From positions 620,001-684,000 of the forward strand of contig NZ_JAAAPL010000002.1 of NCBI RefSeq assembly GCF_011317445.1: a stretch of DNA of 64,000 bases. Direction: 5' to 3'. The notes below the pieces were generated by a model. It saw only the letters and a list, made by a program, of their open reading frames with translations. It did not search any database and had not been told where the DNA came from. This DNA is from Chelativorans multitrophicus. Its GTDB lineage: Bacteria > Pseudomonadota > Alphaproteobacteria > Rhizobiales > Rhizobiaceae. Position numbers and translations under genes: made by a program. This document shows, piece after piece, positions 1 through 9,294 of this stretch. Positions within the stretch are counted from its first letter, which is position 1, and every line of letters begins with the position of its first letter.

Positions 1-783
1 GGGACGATGGCTGACGGAGGGTTCTTTCGCAGTCTCGATCTTTGCCCAGGTGAGGATCTCGAAATTTCCGTCGTGGTCTTCCGCAAGGGCCGTGCAGCTT
101 TCCACCCAGTCGCCTGCATTCATATATTGAACGCCCCTCACCTCCTCGATCGCGGCATGATGAATGTGCCCGCAGATCACCCCGTCCACCTCGGAGCGCA
201 GGGCCTCCTGCGCGAGCACTTCCTGGAAGGAGCTGATGAACTTCACCGCCTTCTTCACCTTCACCTTGGCCCAGGATGAGAAGGACCAATAGGGCTGGCC
301 GGTAGCGCGGCGGAACGCGGCCACTGCCCGGTTCACCACTATGGCTGCGTCATAGGCCCTGTCGCCCAGATAGGCGAGCCAGCGTACATTGTGGACGACG
401 GCGTCGAACTGGTCACCGTGAATGACGAGGAAGCGCCGCCCGTCCGCTCCTTCATGGATGACCCGGTCTGCTACAACGATGCCGCCGAAATGAACCCCCT
501 GGAACGGACGCAGGAATTCGTCGTGATTTCCTGCGATGTAGAAAATCTTCGTTCCTTTGCGCGCTTTGCGAAGCAGTTTCTGCACCACGTCGTTATGATC
601 TTGCGGCCAGTGCCATGAACGTTTGAGCCGCCATCCGTCGACGATGTCTCCGACAAGGTAGATCGTTTCCGCATCGTGATGGCGCAGGAAGTCGATCAGG
701 AATTTTGCCTTGGCCGGTTTGGAACCCAGATGGATATCCGACAGGAAGAGTGTCCGGTATGTGCGTTGCTTGGTCGGGAGCAT
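1..783 (-). CDS. LpxH-like metallophosphoesterase, C-terminus cut by window edge
   Basis: The reading frame starts at ATG 783 and is still open at base 1, giving 261 residues without the C-terminus. The N-terminus reads MLPTKQRTYRTLFLSDIHLG, and the calcineurin-type metal ligands follow in order: SDIHLG (D and H), GDIVDGW, GNHDE, a VIHGDQFD segment and CGHIHHA. This order and length fit the UDP-2,3-diacylglucosamine diphosphatase (LpxH) superfamily. In rhizobia such proteins often lie next to a glycosyltransferase, and that neighbour would be beyond the left edge. The precise substrate (the lipid A precursor or another phosphoester) cannot be told from the sequence. Its start lies 121 bases from the divergent SDR gene. 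Confidence 0.85.
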   Translation of the reverse strand, partial: MLPTKQRTYRTLFLSDIHLGSKPAKAKFLIDFLRHHDAETIYLVGDIVDGWRLKRSWHWPQDHNDVVQKLLRKARKGTKIFYIAGNHDEFLRPFQGVHFGGIVVADRVIHEGADGRRFLVIHGDQFDAVVHNVRWLAYLGDRAYDAAIVVNRAVAAFRRATGQPYWSFSSWAKVKVKKAVKFISSFQEVLAQEALRSEVDGVICGHIHHAAIEEVRGVQYMNAGDWVESCTALAEDHDGNFEILTWAKIETAKEPSVSHRP

Positions 784-904
784 GGGCAAGTTCTGCTATG
801 GCCTTTGCGCTCCCTATGCCCCGATTCATGTCACAGGGATGTGACGGTTGCCATGCCGGATTCGCGGGAGTAGACGATCAGGGAAAGCGAAAAGGGATGA
901 GCTG

Positions 905-1684
905 ATGGATTTGGGTATCGCCGGGAAGAACGCTATCGTATGCGCATCAAGCCGGGGGCTCGGCCGCGGTTGCGCCATGGCTCTGGCGGAAGCAGGCTGC
1001 AATCTGGTCGTCAACGGCCGCGACCCACAGAAGCTGCAGGAGACGGCGGAGGAAATTCGGGATCGGTTCGGCGTTTCGGTGACTGCGGTTGCGGCGGATG
1101 TCTCGACTCACGAGGGCCAGAAGGCGCTGCTCTCCGCATGTCCTGCGCCGGACATTCTCGTCAACAACAATGCCGGTCCGCCGCTCAAGGATTTTAGGGC
1201 GCTCACGCGGGAGGAACTCCTCAAAGGCGTGACGCAGAACATGGTTACCCCGCTGGAGCTGATCCAAGCCACCGTGACGGGAATGACCGAGCGGGGCTTC
1301 GGGCGCATCGTCAACATCACCTCGCTTTCGGTTTACATGCCGATTGCCGGCCTTGATCTCTCCTCCGGCGCGCGGGCTGGCCTTACCGCCTTTCTTGCTG
1401 GCGTTGCGCGCAACGTGGCGGGAAAAGGGGTGACGATCAACAATCTTCTGCCGGGAAAATTCGGAACCGACCGACTCCACAGCAATATCAAGAATGCTGC
1501 CGAAAAAGCCGGCCGCTCATTTGAGGAACAGGCAGAAAAGCAGGCTTCGGAGGTGCCCGCCGGCCGCTTCGGCACGCCGGAGGAGTTCGGGCAGGTCTGT
1601 GCCTTTTTGTGTTCCGTCCATGCTGGCTATCTGACCGGCCAGAATATCCGGCTCGATGGCGGCCTCTTCCCCAGCGCATTCTGA
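905..1684 (+). CDS. SDR family protein (BKR-like) with altered catalytic motif
   Basis: This is a 259-residue short-chain dehydrogenase/reductase-like protein. ATG 905 is preferred over an in-frame ATG at 848 because the Rossmann fold begins at once after 905 and an AAGGGA-type ribosome site lies just upstream. The nucleotide loop reads SSRGLGRG, a variant of TGxxxGxG, and NNNAGPP corresponds to NNAG. After the catalytic-serine region (ITSLS) the expected YxxxK is absent: the aligned stretch is LSSGARAG, so Tyr becomes Ser and Lys becomes Arg. This resembles the beta-ketoacyl-ACP-reductase-like SDR subgroup known to lack the standard tetrad. Oxidoreductase activity is therefore uncertain. It stands alone, about 250 bases upstream of the malic enzyme gene and on the same strand. 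Confidence 0.85.
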   Translation: MDLGIAGKNAIVCASSRGLGRGCAMALAEAGCNLVVNGRDPQKLQETAEEIRDRFGVSVTAVAADVSTHEGQKALLSACPAPDILVNNNAGPPLKDFRALTREELLKGVTQNMVTPLELIQATVTGMTERGFGRIVNITSLSVYMPIAGLDLSSGARAGLTAFLAGVARNVAGKGVTINNLLPGKFGTDRLHSNIKNAAEKAGRSFEEQAEKQASEVPAGRFGTPEEFGQVCAFLCSVHAGYLTGQNIRLDGGLFPSAF

Positions 1685-1932
1685 TCAAACAAGCTGGCGC
1701 GTTCGCGGCCAATCACTGTTTCGGAGAGACATTTGAAACGCTTGCGTTTTAGGAATAAGGGCGCGAAAAAGCCGGCAGTTCTTCACGGGCGGGACAGTTC
1801 GGGACGTTTCGACGGCGGGTGACGAATGCGGCTAGGCGTGAGCGGCTTGGGGGAGCAGCACCAGCATTTTGTCGCGCTGATTTGAATTTCACCATATCCG
1901 ACAATGAGGAAGGGGCGCAGCCGAAAAGGGCC

Positions 1933-4245
1933 ATGGTTGTAAAGAAAACACGTTCGGACTTGGATGAGGCTGCTCTTTTTTTTCATCGTTATCCCGTGCC
2001 GGGAAAGCTGGAAATTCAGCCGACGAAGCCCCTTGGCAACCAGCGTGACCTCGCGCTCGCCTACTCTCCGGGCGTGGCTGCGCCGTGCCTTGCGATTCAC
2101 GAAGATCCGGCAACCGCCGCCGATTATACCTCGCGGGCAAATCTGGTGGGTGTGGTATCCAATGGCACGGCCGTGCTTGGCCTTGGTGATATCGGACCGC
2201 TCGCCTCAAAGCCCGTGATGGAGGGCAAGGCAGTCCTCTTCAAAAAGTTCGCCGGCATCAATGTATTCGATATCGAGATCGATGCGCCGGATGTGGACCG
2301 CATGGTGGAGACCATCTCGGCACTGGAGCCCACCTTCGGCGGGATCAATCTGGAGGACATCAAGGCGCCCGAATGCTTTGAGGTGGAAGAGCGCCTCAAG
2401 GAGCGCATGAAAATCCCGGTTTTCCATGATGACCAGCACGGCACCGCGATCATCGTTGCGGCTGCGGTGCTCAACGGGCTGGAACTTGCCGGAAAGGATA
2501 TCGCCTCCGTCAAAATCGTCACTTCCGGCGCGGGCGCAGCGGCGCTAGCTTGCCTCAACCTGCTCGTCTCGCTCGGCGTGAAGACGGAAAATATCTGGAT
2601 CACGGACCGGCATGGTGTCGCCTATCGCGGGCGCGTTGAGGAAATGGACCGGTGGAAGGAACCCTATCTCAAGGACACTGAGGCGCGCGAGCTTGCGGAT
2701 GTCATCGATGGCGCGGATGTGTTCCTCGGCCTTTCGGCAGGCGGCGTGCTGAAGCCCGAGATGCTGAAGGGCATGGCGGAGCGGCCGCTCATCCTGGCGC
2801 TCGCCAATCCCAATCCGGAGATCATGCCGGACGTTGCGCGCAAGGCGCGCGCGGATGCGATGATTTGCACAGGGCGGTCGGATTTCCCGAACCAGGTCAA
2901 CAACGTCCTTTGCTTCCCTTATATTTTCCGGGGCGCACTCGATGTCGGCGCCACGGCGATCAATGAAGAGATGAAGCTTGCCGCAGTGCGCGCCATCGCC
3001 GCGCTCGCCCGCGAGGAGCCTTCGGATGTGGCCGCCCGCGCCTATTCAACCGAGACACCAGTCTTCGGGCCGGATTTTCTCATCCCCTCGCCTTTCGACC
3101 CGCGGCTGATCCTCAGGATCGCCCCGGCGGTGGCGAAGGCGGCCATGGAGTCGGGCGTGGCGACCCGCCCGATTGAGGAAATGGATGCCTATCTGGACCG
3201 GCTGAACCGGTTCGTCTTCCGCTCCGGGCTTGTCATGAAGCCTGTCTTCTCGACGGCTAAGCAGATCGGACGAAAGCGCGTCATCTACGCGGACGGCGAG
3301 GATGAGCGGGTGTTGCGTGCGGCCCAGGTGGTGCTGGAAGAGGGACTTGCGCAGCCGATCCTTATCGGCCGCCCGCATGTCGTGGAAATGCGTCTGAAGA
3401 GATACGGCCTCAGGATCAAGCCTGGCGTCGATTTCGAGATTATCAATCCGGAAGACGACCCGCGTTACCGAGACTATGTAGATCTCCTCATCCGGATTGC
3501 GGGTCGGCGCGGCGTGACCACGGAGGTGGCGCGCACACTCGTGCGGACCAACGCCACCGTTATCGCTGCGCTGGCCATCATGCGCGATGAGGCGGACGCG
3601 ATGATCTGCGGCCTTGAAGGCCGTTTCGAACGGCATCTTCGATATGTAGAGGCGATCATCGGCCGGCGCGAGGGCGTACAGGACCTTTCCGCGCTGTCGA
3701 TGCTCATTACACAGCAAGGCGTGGTGTTTCTTACCGATACCTATGTGACGCTCGACCCCTCTGCGGCGGAGATCGCGGAAATGACGGTTCTTGCCGCGGA
3801 GGAGATCCGCCGCTTCGGCATAGACCCCAAGGCGGCGCTTCTCTCGCATTCAGATTTCGGCTCGCGCGACTCAGCAAGCGCGATGAAAATGCGAGAGGCC
3901 GTCGGCATCTTGCACCGCATCGCGCCGGATCTCATCGCCGATGGCGAAATGCACGGAGACGCCGCACTTTCAGAGGAGCTGCGGCAGCGCGTCTATCCGC
4001 ATGCGCTGCTGAAGGGGGAGGCAAACCTGCTTGTGTTCCCCAACCTGGATGCCGCCAACATCACGCTTACGACGCTAAAGGTCATGACGGATGCGCTCCA
4101 TGTAGGGCCGATCCTGCTCGGCATGGCCCGGCCGGCTCATATCCTCACACCTTCCGTCACCTCGCGCGGCATCGTTAATATGACGGCGCTTTCCGCGGTG
4201 GAGGCTCTACAGAGCCAGAACAGACAACTGAATCTGCCAGGCTAA
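1933..4245 (+). CDS. maeB: NADP-dependent malic enzyme with C-terminal phosphotransacetylase-like domain
   Basis: At 770 residues this matches the long MaeB/Tme/Dme form of rhizobia. It decarboxylates malate to pyruvate and feeds acetyl-CoA and NAD(P)H supply. The N-terminal malic domain contains SPGVAAPC and [19 protein letters not shown]; a dinucleotide-binding segment [15 protein letters not shown] follows at about residue 195. The C-terminal third (about residues 440-760) looks like phosphate acetyltransferase ([32 protein letters not shown]), which in this family is thought regulatory rather than catalytic. The frame is open from 1819, but ATG 1933 starts the conserved [19 protein letters not shown] region and has AAAAGGG upstream. 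NAD versus NADP preference cannot be read reliably. Confidence 0.93.
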   Translation: MVVKKTRSDLDEAALFFHRYPVPGKLEIQPTKPLGNQRDLALAYSPGVAAPCLAIHEDPATAADYTSRANLVGVVSNGTAVLGLGDIGPLASKPVMEGKAVLFKKFAGINVFDIEIDAPDVDRMVETISALEPTFGGINLEDIKAPECFEVEERLKERMKIPVFHDDQHGTAIIVAAAVLNGLELAGKDIASVKIVTSGAGAAALACLNLLVSLGVKTENIWITDRHGVAYRGRVEEMDRWKEPYLKDTEARELADVIDGADVFLGLSAGGVLKPEMLKGMAERPLILALANPNPEIMPDVARKARADAMICTGRSDFPNQVNNVLCFPYIFRGALDVGATAINEEMKLAAVRAIAALAREEPSDVAARAYSTETPVFGPDFLIPSPFDPRLILRIAPAVAKAAMESGVATRPIEEMDAYLDRLNRFVFRSGLVMKPVFSTAKQIGRKRVIYADGEDERVLRAAQVVLEEGLAQPILIGRPHVVEMRLKRYGLRIKPGVDFEIINPEDDPRYRDYVDLLIRIAGRRGVTTEVARTLVRTNATVIAALAIMRDEADAMICGLEGRFERHLRYVEAIIGRREGVQDLSALSMLITQQGVVFLTDTYVTLDPSAAEIAEMTVLAAEEIRRFGIDPKAALLSHSDFGSRDSASAMKMREAVGILHRIAPDLIADGEMHGDAALSEELRQRVYPHALLKGEANLLVFPNLDAANITLTTLKVMTDALHVGPILLGMARPAHILTPSVTSRGIVNMTALSAVEALQSQNRQLNLPG

Positions 4246-4280
4246 CACACGATTAATAACGGCCTGATACACTTCCGTTT

Positions 4281-4314
4281 ATCATCTGCGGTCCCTGGAA
4301 TGAGCCGCAGATGA
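4281..4314. terminator. Perfect 11-bp stem-loop after maeB
   Basis: ATCATCTGCGG (4281-4291) and CCGCAGATGAT (4304-4314) are perfect reverse complements around a 12-base loop, 36 bases after the maeB stop. There is no clear T-run on either side, so it may be an mRNA-stabilising or Rho-assisted 3' hairpin rather than a classical intrinsic terminator. It also sits 20 bases before the next ORF start at 4334. Confidence 0.5.
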
Positions 4315-4333
4315 TCTGTCGGCGGGGTGTGTT

Positions 4334-4693
4334 ATGCGTCTTTCAGAAAAGCGGCTTCGCGTCCAATTGCTTATCGTGGGAACAATGCTCTTTGTCGACG
4401 TCACCGGCGCGATGGGCCAGCCTGCGGGCTATGTGGTGATCGCCGGTGCCGGCCAGAAGAGTGCCGATCAGGAGAAAACCTCCTCCATTCAACCGCCTGG
4501 CGATTCTTCCTCCTTCCAGGAGATCCCGGATGCGAGCGCTGTTCCTGTGGAACAGCGGATTTTTTCCAGGGACTCTTCCGCTCGGCCCATGACGGAAGCG
4601 GAGAAGAATGTCAGGGTTGTCGGGCCAAAGTTCTTTCCCGACCCAGAAGAGGCAATAAATCTGCGAGCTCCGGCCCGGACTCGCGCCCGGTGA
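4334..4693 (+). CDS. Small putative secreted protein, unknown function
   Basis: A 119-residue protein with a basic N-terminus and a hydrophobic stretch (about residues 12-28, [20 protein letters not shown]) that could be a Sec signal peptide. A GCGGGGTG element precedes the ATG. The rest is hydrophilic and rich in Ser, Glu, Pro and Arg, with no domain I recognise. Its last 83 bases overlap the 3' end of gltX on the opposite strand, so the two messengers would be complementary there. The gene is plausible but not certain; a conserved homologue would settle it. Confidence 0.5.
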   Translation: MRLSEKRLRVQLLIVGTMLFVDVTGAMGQPAGYVVIAGAGQKSADQEKTSSIQPPGDSSSFQEIPDASAVPVEQRIFSRDSSARPMTEAEKNVRVVGPKFFPDPEEAINLRAPARTRAR

Positions 4694-5981
4694 GTGCGAG
4701 GCGCAAGGGCCTGAAAAGTGCTTTGCCCTTGCGTCCTGTTTTCTCTTTCACCTTTTCCGTCCAACTGCGCCACGTCTCGCGGTCCCATGGCTCTGGTGGG
4801 AGTAGGTCGAAAGCCTCATTCACGAAATTGCGGTCGTCCTCGGTGAACTCCGTCGGTTCCGGGCCCTTCATGACGATATGCCACCATTCGGCTGCCTCGG
4901 AGAGCTTATCGATATTGCCGCGCACCGCATTCCAGAACGGCTCGGCTATCGATCCTTCGACCCCCATTGCCGCCAGGCGCGGAGCGGCTGCTTCGAAGGG
5001 CATTGCCTGAATGAGGGATCGGCTCAGAGCCTCCAGCTCCGCCGGATCGAATTTTGCTGAGGATTTGGAGCTGGATGCCGGTTCGAAATGGGCCGCAAGC
5101 TCTTCCATGTCGCGATAGGCTGTCACGGCCTCCGACGTGCCGATAAGCACCGCGAGCGATGCAACGGCCATCGGTTCTATACCGGCCTTCCTCAGGCTTG
5201 CAATCGAGAGAGCGCCAGTGCGCTTGGAAAGCCCCTCGCCGGTGACGGTGGTCAACAGGTTATGATGACCGAAGCACGGCGCCTTCGCGCCCAAAGCCTC
5301 AAAAAGCGCGATCTGTGCGCCGGTGTTGGTCACGTGGTCGTCACCGCGGATCACGTGGGTGATACCGAGATCGATATCGTCCACCACCGACGGCAACGTG
5401 TAGAGAAATGTCCCGTCCTCCCTGACGAGGACCGGATCCGACATCGAGGCCAGATCGACCGTCTGCGGGCCACGGATGACATCATCCCAATGGATCTCGG
5501 TGCGCCCGGTCGAAAAAGGATCGCTGTCGAAATTGGGGAGAAGGAAGCGCCAATGCGGCTTCCTGCCTTCCGCCTCATAGGCCGCCTTCTGCTCTTCGGT
5601 GAGCTTCAACGCCTCACGGCCATAGATCGGCGGCAGCCGGCGCGAGAGCCTGATCTTGCGGCGAAGCTCCAGCTCCTCCGCCGTCTCATAGCAGGGGTAA
5701 AGACGCCCCGCTTCCTTCAGCTTTTCCACCGCCTGATTGTAGAGACCAAACCGTTCGGACTGGCGAACCGTCAGGTCCGGCTTGATGCCTAGCCATGCGA
5801 GATCGATCTCTATCTGATCGGCGTATTCCCTGCGTGAGCGCTCGACATCGGTGTCGTCGAAGCGCAGCACGAAGCTTCCCCCTGCCCTTCTGGCGAACAG
5901 CCAGTTGAAGAGCGCCGTGCGTGCGTTGCCGATATGGATCTGCCCCGTCGGTGACGGCGCGAAGCGAACTGTTACAGTCAT
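4611..5981 (-). CDS. gltX: Glutamate-tRNA ligase (class I)
   Basis: A 456-residue glutamyl-tRNA synthetase that charges tRNA-Glu, and in many alphaproteobacteria the paralogue also handles tRNA-Gln. The N-terminus [20 protein letters not shown] carries the HIGH motif as HIGN (residues 16-19), followed by FDDTDVERS and the KMSKS counterpart as GLSKRTG. A C-terminal anticodon-binding domain of normal size follows. Its ATG overlaps the stop of the upstream MFS gene by four bases (ATGA), so the two are translationally coupled on the minus strand. Alphaproteobacteria usually have two gltX genes; this looks like the shorter GltX2 type, but the discriminating specificity was not tested. Confidence 0.93.
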   Translation of the reverse strand: MTVTVRFAPSPTGQIHIGNARTALFNWLFARRAGGSFVLRFDDTDVERSRREYADQIEIDLAWLGIKPDLTVRQSERFGLYNQAVEKLKEAGRLYPCYETAEELELRRKIRLSRRLPPIYGREALKLTEEQKAAYEAEGRKPHWRFLLPNFDSDPFSTGRTEIHWDDVIRGPQTVDLASMSDPVLVREDGTFLYTLPSVVDDIDLGITHVIRGDDHVTNTGAQIALFEALGAKAPCFGHHNLLTTVTGEGLSKRTGALSIASLRKAGIEPMAVASLAVLIGTSEAVTAYRDMEELAAHFEPASSSKSSAKFDPAELEALSRSLIQAMPFEAAAPRLAAMGVEGSIAEPFWNAVRGNIDKLSEAAEWWHIVMKGPEPTEFTEDDRNFVNEAFDLLPPEPWDRETWRSWTEKVKEKTGRKGKALFRPLRLALTGRESGPELADLLPLLGRERTLARQP

Positions 5982-7222
5982 GGCGCGGAGGTAGCCGACG
6001 CCTCGACCATTTGCAAGGATCGCATCTGGAGCCGCCGCGAGACAATGAGCATAAGGAGCGCGGCCCCCAGGCAGTAAAGCCCCATCGTCGCGATCTGCAG
6101 CGGATAGGATATGCCTATGTCGATAAGATATCCCGTCAGACCCGGCGCAGCGCCCGTTGCAAAAACGAGAATGGCGACGATCAGTGCCCGAACGGCTCCG
6201 AGGTGGCGGACTCCATAGATTTCAGGCCAGAGGGCGCCGAGAAGCGTGGATGAGAAACCATTCGACATGCCGAGCAGCCCCATGAAGACGAACACGCTCC
6301 ATTGAGCATCGAAAGTCGCGAGCACAAAGCATGCTATGGCCAACGGCAGGAGGAAGGCGGGCAGCATCGCCACGGCCGAGAAGCGGTCGATGAGTTGGCC
6401 GGAGATCAATGCAAATACCACTGTCATGCTTGCCGACACGGTGAAAGCCGAGGCAAAAATTTCCAGCGTCCAGCCCCTCAAGTCCACAAGATAGACCTGG
6501 TGGAACGCGATGGTGGTGCCAATAAAGCCCGGCGCCATGACGCCCAAAAGCAACAGGTAGAACAGGGGATCGCGAACCACCTCGGCGCGTGTCCAGTAAC
6601 GTCCGGTCGTAACTCGCGCCGGCGGATCGCTGGCCCTCGGTGTGCGCTCCACCGCCATTAGGGAAGATATGACAGGCAGTGCGATTAGCAGAAGGAAACC
6701 GGCCGAGATAAACCAGCCGTTACGCCAGCCGACAAGGGCGGTAAGCGTCACGAATATCAATGGAAGAATCGCCTCCCCGCCATTCAGGCCAAGCGTAGTG
6801 ATGGAAACAGCACGCCCGCGCTGGGCGGAAAACCACCGCCCCATTGCCGTGAATGCGTTCTGCGTCATCATCCCCTGCCCGAACAGCCGCAGGAGATAGA
6901 TCGTCAGGCAAAGCAGAGCCACAGAGTGAGACAACGCCATGGAGATACATGCAAGCGCTAGCATCGGGACGATGATCAGCGTCACGGTCTTTGGCGAATA
7001 GCGGTCGACGATTTGCCCGAACTTGGTCAGCGTGAATGCGCTGGCGAGGGTGGCCAGCATGTAGATCATGCCGAAGGCGCCGTGAGAGAGACCGTATTCT
7101 TGCCTGATGTGGCCAGCGGAAATGGAGATAAAGAATGTCTGGCCGAAAGAGGAAAAGAAGGTGAGCAAAAAGCCGCCGGCGAGCCAGCGGGCGTTTTCAC
7201 GAAGAAAATGGAAAAAGGACAT
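5978..7222 (-). CDS. MFS transporter
   Basis: A hydrophobic 414-residue protein with about 12 membrane segments typical of the major facilitator superfamily. The frame runs back to 7321, but [17 protein letters not shown] at 7222 is the natural start, just before the first membrane helix. An MFS signature-like loop is seen as [13 protein letters not shown] between helices 2 and 3. It ends four bases inside gltX, so they form a two-gene unit. The substrate is unknown. An ArsR-type regulator is divergent about 170 bases away and could control it as well as its own operon; that is inference from position only. Confidence 0.82.
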   Translation of the reverse strand: MSFFHFLRENARWLAGGFLLTFFSSFGQTFFISISAGHIRQEYGLSHGAFGMIYMLATLASAFTLTKFGQIVDRYSPKTVTLIIVPMLALACISMALSHSVALLCLTIYLLRLFGQGMMTQNAFTAMGRWFSAQRGRAVSITTLGLNGGEAILPLIFVTLTALVGWRNGWFISAGFLLLIALPVISSLMAVERTPRASDPPARVTTGRYWTRAEVVRDPLFYLLLLGVMAPGFIGTTIAFHQVYLVDLRGWTLEIFASAFTVSASMTVVFALISGQLIDRFSAVAMLPAFLLPLAIACFVLATFDAQWSVFVFMGLLGMSNGFSSTLLGALWPEIYGVRHLGAVRALIVAILVFATGAAPGLTGYLIDIGISYPLQIATMGLYCLGAALLMLIVSRRLQMRSLQMVEASATSAP

Positions 7223-7361
7223 CAGCTTCTGCTTGGAGAACCGGACTGCTTGGCCCAGCCGTATACGGGCAAGACCCGCGGGAATTAAGGCAGTTGCTGC
7301 GGAGACGCAAGCCATCGCCAACCACTGTTACACAGAGTTTCCTGCACTGGCGCAACGCTGC

Positions 7362-7390
7362 TTGCGTAAAACATAAGTGCGTGCTTATAT
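7362..7390 (+). promoter_or_regulatory. Candidate sigma70 promoter with inverted-repeat operator before arsR
   Basis: TTGCGT (7362-7367), a 17-base spacer, then TTATAT (7385-7390), six bases before the arsR ATG. An inverted repeat ATAAG-N6-CTTAT (7373-7377 and 7384-7388) sits in the spacer and overlaps the -10 box, the usual place for an ArsR-family autorepressor site. With this spacing the transcript would begin at or next to the ATG. Confidence 0.5.
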
Positions 7391-7396
7391 ATTGCT

Positions 7397-7711
7397 ATGA
7401 ACGAGTCGGATGTCTTTCGTGCCCTTGCGGATCCGACCAGGCGCGCGGTCCTGGAGCGGCTGCTCGATGGCGAGAAGAACGCAAGCGAATTGCGGGAGGG
7501 ACTCGGCATCTCACAGCCAGCGGTTTCGCAGCACGTGGCGGTGCTGCGGAGCGCAGGCCTGATCGCGGAAAAGAAGAGTGGGCGGCATGTGCATTACAGC
7601 CTGGCGCCTGATGGGCTTGCGCCTGTGTTCGACTGGCTCACCCGTTACCGCTCGTTCTGGCCGGCCCGTGTCGACAGGCTGAAGACGCTTCTGAAGGAGA
7701 TGGATCAATGA
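7397..7711 (+). CDS. ArsR/SmtB-family transcriptional regulator
   Basis: A 104-residue winged-helix repressor. It shows the typical series FRALADPTRRAVLERL, an HTH segment LGISQPAVSQHVAVLRSAGL (about residues 38-57) and the wing EKKSGRHVHYSLA. There are no cysteine metal-ligand motifs of the ArsR or CadC type, so it belongs to the SdpR-like group that usually pairs with an AHSA1/SRPBCC protein. The next gene is exactly such a protein, overlapping by four bases (ATGA). No Shine-Dalgarno site is visible before the ATG, which fits the leaderless-transcript reading of the promoter. The effector is unknown. Confidence 0.88.
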   Translation: MNESDVFRALADPTRRAVLERLLDGEKNASELREGLGISQPAVSQHVAVLRSAGLIAEKKSGRHVHYSLAPDGLAPVFDWLTRYRSFWPARVDRLKTLLKEMDQ

Positions 7712-8079
7712 CGCCCATGGACGAGGTTCGAACGAAGCCGGACGAGGTGGTCGTGGAATGCGAAATGGAGACCTCGCCCGAGAAGCTGTGGCGGGCGCTC
7801 ACGGAAGAGGCGTTTCTGTCCGACTGGCTGGACGCCAGCCCATCGGACGGCGGACTGGAGGGGCCAAGCTACCGGCTCATCGAGGCGGAACCATATAGCC
7901 GCGTCAGCTATGCCTGGCATGATCCCGACCATCCCGAAGCGCCGCCGATGGTCACCATCGAGCTTAAGCGGCTGCCGGCCGGCCGCACCTGGTTTCGGCT
8001 GACGCACGGCCCGCTGGCAATCGTAAAGCCTGTCATGGCTGCGAACGCGAACAATCCGCCGCTGGCGATGGCGGTCTAA
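7708..8079 (+). CDS. SRPBCC/AHSA1-domain protein
   Basis: A 123-residue protein of the START/Bet v1-like SRPBCC superfamily, nearest to the activator-of-Hsp90-ATPase-1-like group (AHSA1). Visible family features are the opening beta-strand VVECEMETSPEKLWRALTEE, followed by LSDWL, then VTIELKRLPAGRTWFRLTHG. It is translationally coupled to the ArsR gene (ATGA overlap), a partnership seen widely in bacteria, with the SRPBCC protein presumed to bind a small hydrophobic ligand. Function in this organism is unknown. It ends about 100 bases before the ClpP gene. Confidence 0.85.
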   Translation: MTPMDEVRTKPDEVVVECEMETSPEKLWRALTEEAFLSDWLDASPSDGGLEGPSYRLIEAEPYSRVSYAWHDPDHPEAPPMVTIELKRLPAGRTWFRLTHGPLAIVKPVMAANANNPPLAMAV

Positions 8080-8088
8080 AGGGCAAAT

Positions 8089-8147
8089 AGCGAGTAGGGA
8101 TAGCGGGCGGAGTGCTTCGCCATTCTATTCGCTGCCCCCTATTCGCT
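8089..8147. repeat. Intergenic palindromic repeat
   Basis: AGCGAGTAGGG (8089-8099) and CCCTATTCGCT (8137-8147) are inverted with one mismatch, and the 9-mer CTATTCGCT occurs twice (8124-8132 and 8139-8147). From memory this style of CTACTCGCTATTCGC-like string resembles dispersed palindromic units in Mesorhizobium-type genomes; I cannot check copy number here. It lies between the SRPBCC gene and clpP. Confidence 0.4.
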
Positions 8148-8183
8148 TCCCAGTATCCAAACAAAACTCAAGGAGGTTGCGCC

Positions 8184-8810
8184 ATGCGCGACACGATGAA
8201 TCTCATCCCCATGGTCGTTGAGCAATCGGCGCGCGGAGAACGTTCCTTCGACATCTTCTCCCGGCTCCTTCGCGAGCGCATCATCTTCCTGAACGGCCAG
8301 GTGGACGACAATTCCGCCGCGCTCGTCTGCGCGCAGATGCTGCATTTGGAAGCGGAGAACCCGAAAAAGGAAATCGCTTTCTACATCAACTCGCCTGGCG
8401 GCGTGGTCTCCAGCGGCTTTGCCATCTATGACACGATGCAGTTCATCAAATGCCCCGTCGCCACGCTTTGCCTCGGCACGGCGGCATCCATGGGTTCCTT
8501 CCTGCTCATGGCGGGCGAACGCGGCATGCGTGTCGCCCTGCCCAATGCCAGCATCATCCTGCATCAGCCGCTTGGCGGCTTTCAGGGACAGGCTTCAGAC
8601 ATTGAACGCCACGCACAAAATGTCATGAGGCATAAGCGCCGCATGATCCGGCTTTACGCGGAACATTGCGGACGCGCGGAGGAAGACGTGGAACGCACGC
8701 TCGACCGCGATTTCTTCATGACTGCGGAGGACGCCCGCGAATGGGGCCTGGTCGATCACGTCTATCGCCGGCGCGCAGGAGACTTGCCGCTCATCGCGCC
8801 AAGCTCATAG
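8184..8810 (+). CDS. clpP: ATP-dependent Clp protease proteolytic subunit (ClpP paralogue)
   Basis: A 208-residue serine peptidase of the ClpP family, which forms the barrel that degrades substrates fed by a Clp ATPase. The start at 8184 follows a near-perfect AAGGAGG and gives [20 protein letters not shown], the classic ClpP N-terminus. The catalytic triad is present: Ser102 in GTAASMGS, His127 in LHQP and Asp176 in DRDFF; the Gly-rich INSPGG strand is at 69-73. No clpX or lon neighbours it, whereas the main rhizobial clpP is usually next to clpX. This is therefore probably one of the extra paralogues, with a role that cannot be inferred from sequence alone. Confidence 0.93.
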   Translation: MRDTMNLIPMVVEQSARGERSFDIFSRLLRERIIFLNGQVDDNSAALVCAQMLHLEAENPKKEIAFYINSPGGVVSSGFAIYDTMQFIKCPVATLCLGTAASMGSFLLMAGERGMRVALPNASIILHQPLGGFQGQASDIERHAQNVMRHKRRMIRLYAEHCGRAEEDVERTLDRDFFMTAEDAREWGLVDHVYRRRAGDLPLIAPSS

Positions 8811-8823
8811 GCCCCTTCGCGCC

Positions 8824-9156
8824 TCAACGGGGAATCCGCAGGAAGTCGTTGTCATCGTCCCAGGGATCGAGGATGCACCTATAGCCGATGCGGCAGGATT
8901 GCGTATCGCGCGTCGATATCCAGGCATCATCGGCAACGTGTCCCACCGGACAGAAGCGTTCACCGGCGACATACCGGTCATAGGTGAAACGCCCCGTGGT
9001 GAAGACCACGGCACCGTTTTGCTGAACGAGCGCGCGGGCCTCTCCGCAGGAAAGCTGGCGCGCGTCCACGCGGCCCTGTGCTGCCGAAAAGGTCGCCGAG
9101 AACCCCAGCAGGGCCAGCGCTGCTATACCCTTACGCGCAAGTCTTGATCTTTGCAT
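8824..9156 (-). CDS. Small secreted cysteine-containing protein, unknown function
   Basis: A 110-residue protein with a clear signal peptide: basic MQRSRLARKG, hydrophobic IAALALLGFSATF and a likely cleavage after SAA near residue 26. The mature part has four cysteines (SCGEA, RFCPVG, QSCRIGYRC), suggesting disulfides in the periplasm. A GAGG element lies eight bases before the start. Short proteins with the RxxLSCxEARxLVxxxGAVV pattern are common in rhizobia, but I know no function. It converges with clpP, leaving 13 bases between stops. Confidence 0.75.
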   Translation of the reverse strand: MQRSRLARKGIAALALLGFSATFSAAQGRVDARQLSCGEARALVQQNGAVVFTTGRFTYDRYVAGERFCPVGHVADDAWISTRDTQSCRIGYRCILDPWDDDNDFLRIPR

Positions 9157-9294
9157 CGCCTGTCCTCAAACTTGTCCAAATGGCAAATCCGCTTTATCTG
9201 CCTCCCAGCAGGGCTGCTGGAATTACGCTGCAGCATCCAAAATGCGGTCACCATGGCAGGAACATGACCGCTTCACCCACACTATCGTGAAGTC

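Noticed and set aside
5088-5792. 234-codon plus-strand frame opposite gltX
   Set aside because: Shadow of gltX, which has all class I synthetase motifs; no ribosome site and no domain.
9265-9290. GGAAC upstream of otsB as a general stress promoter
   Set aside because: The bases 17-19 positions downstream (ACTA region) do not contain the required TT or CGTT, so the match is chance. Trehalose genes are often EcfG-controlled, but the sequence here does not show it.
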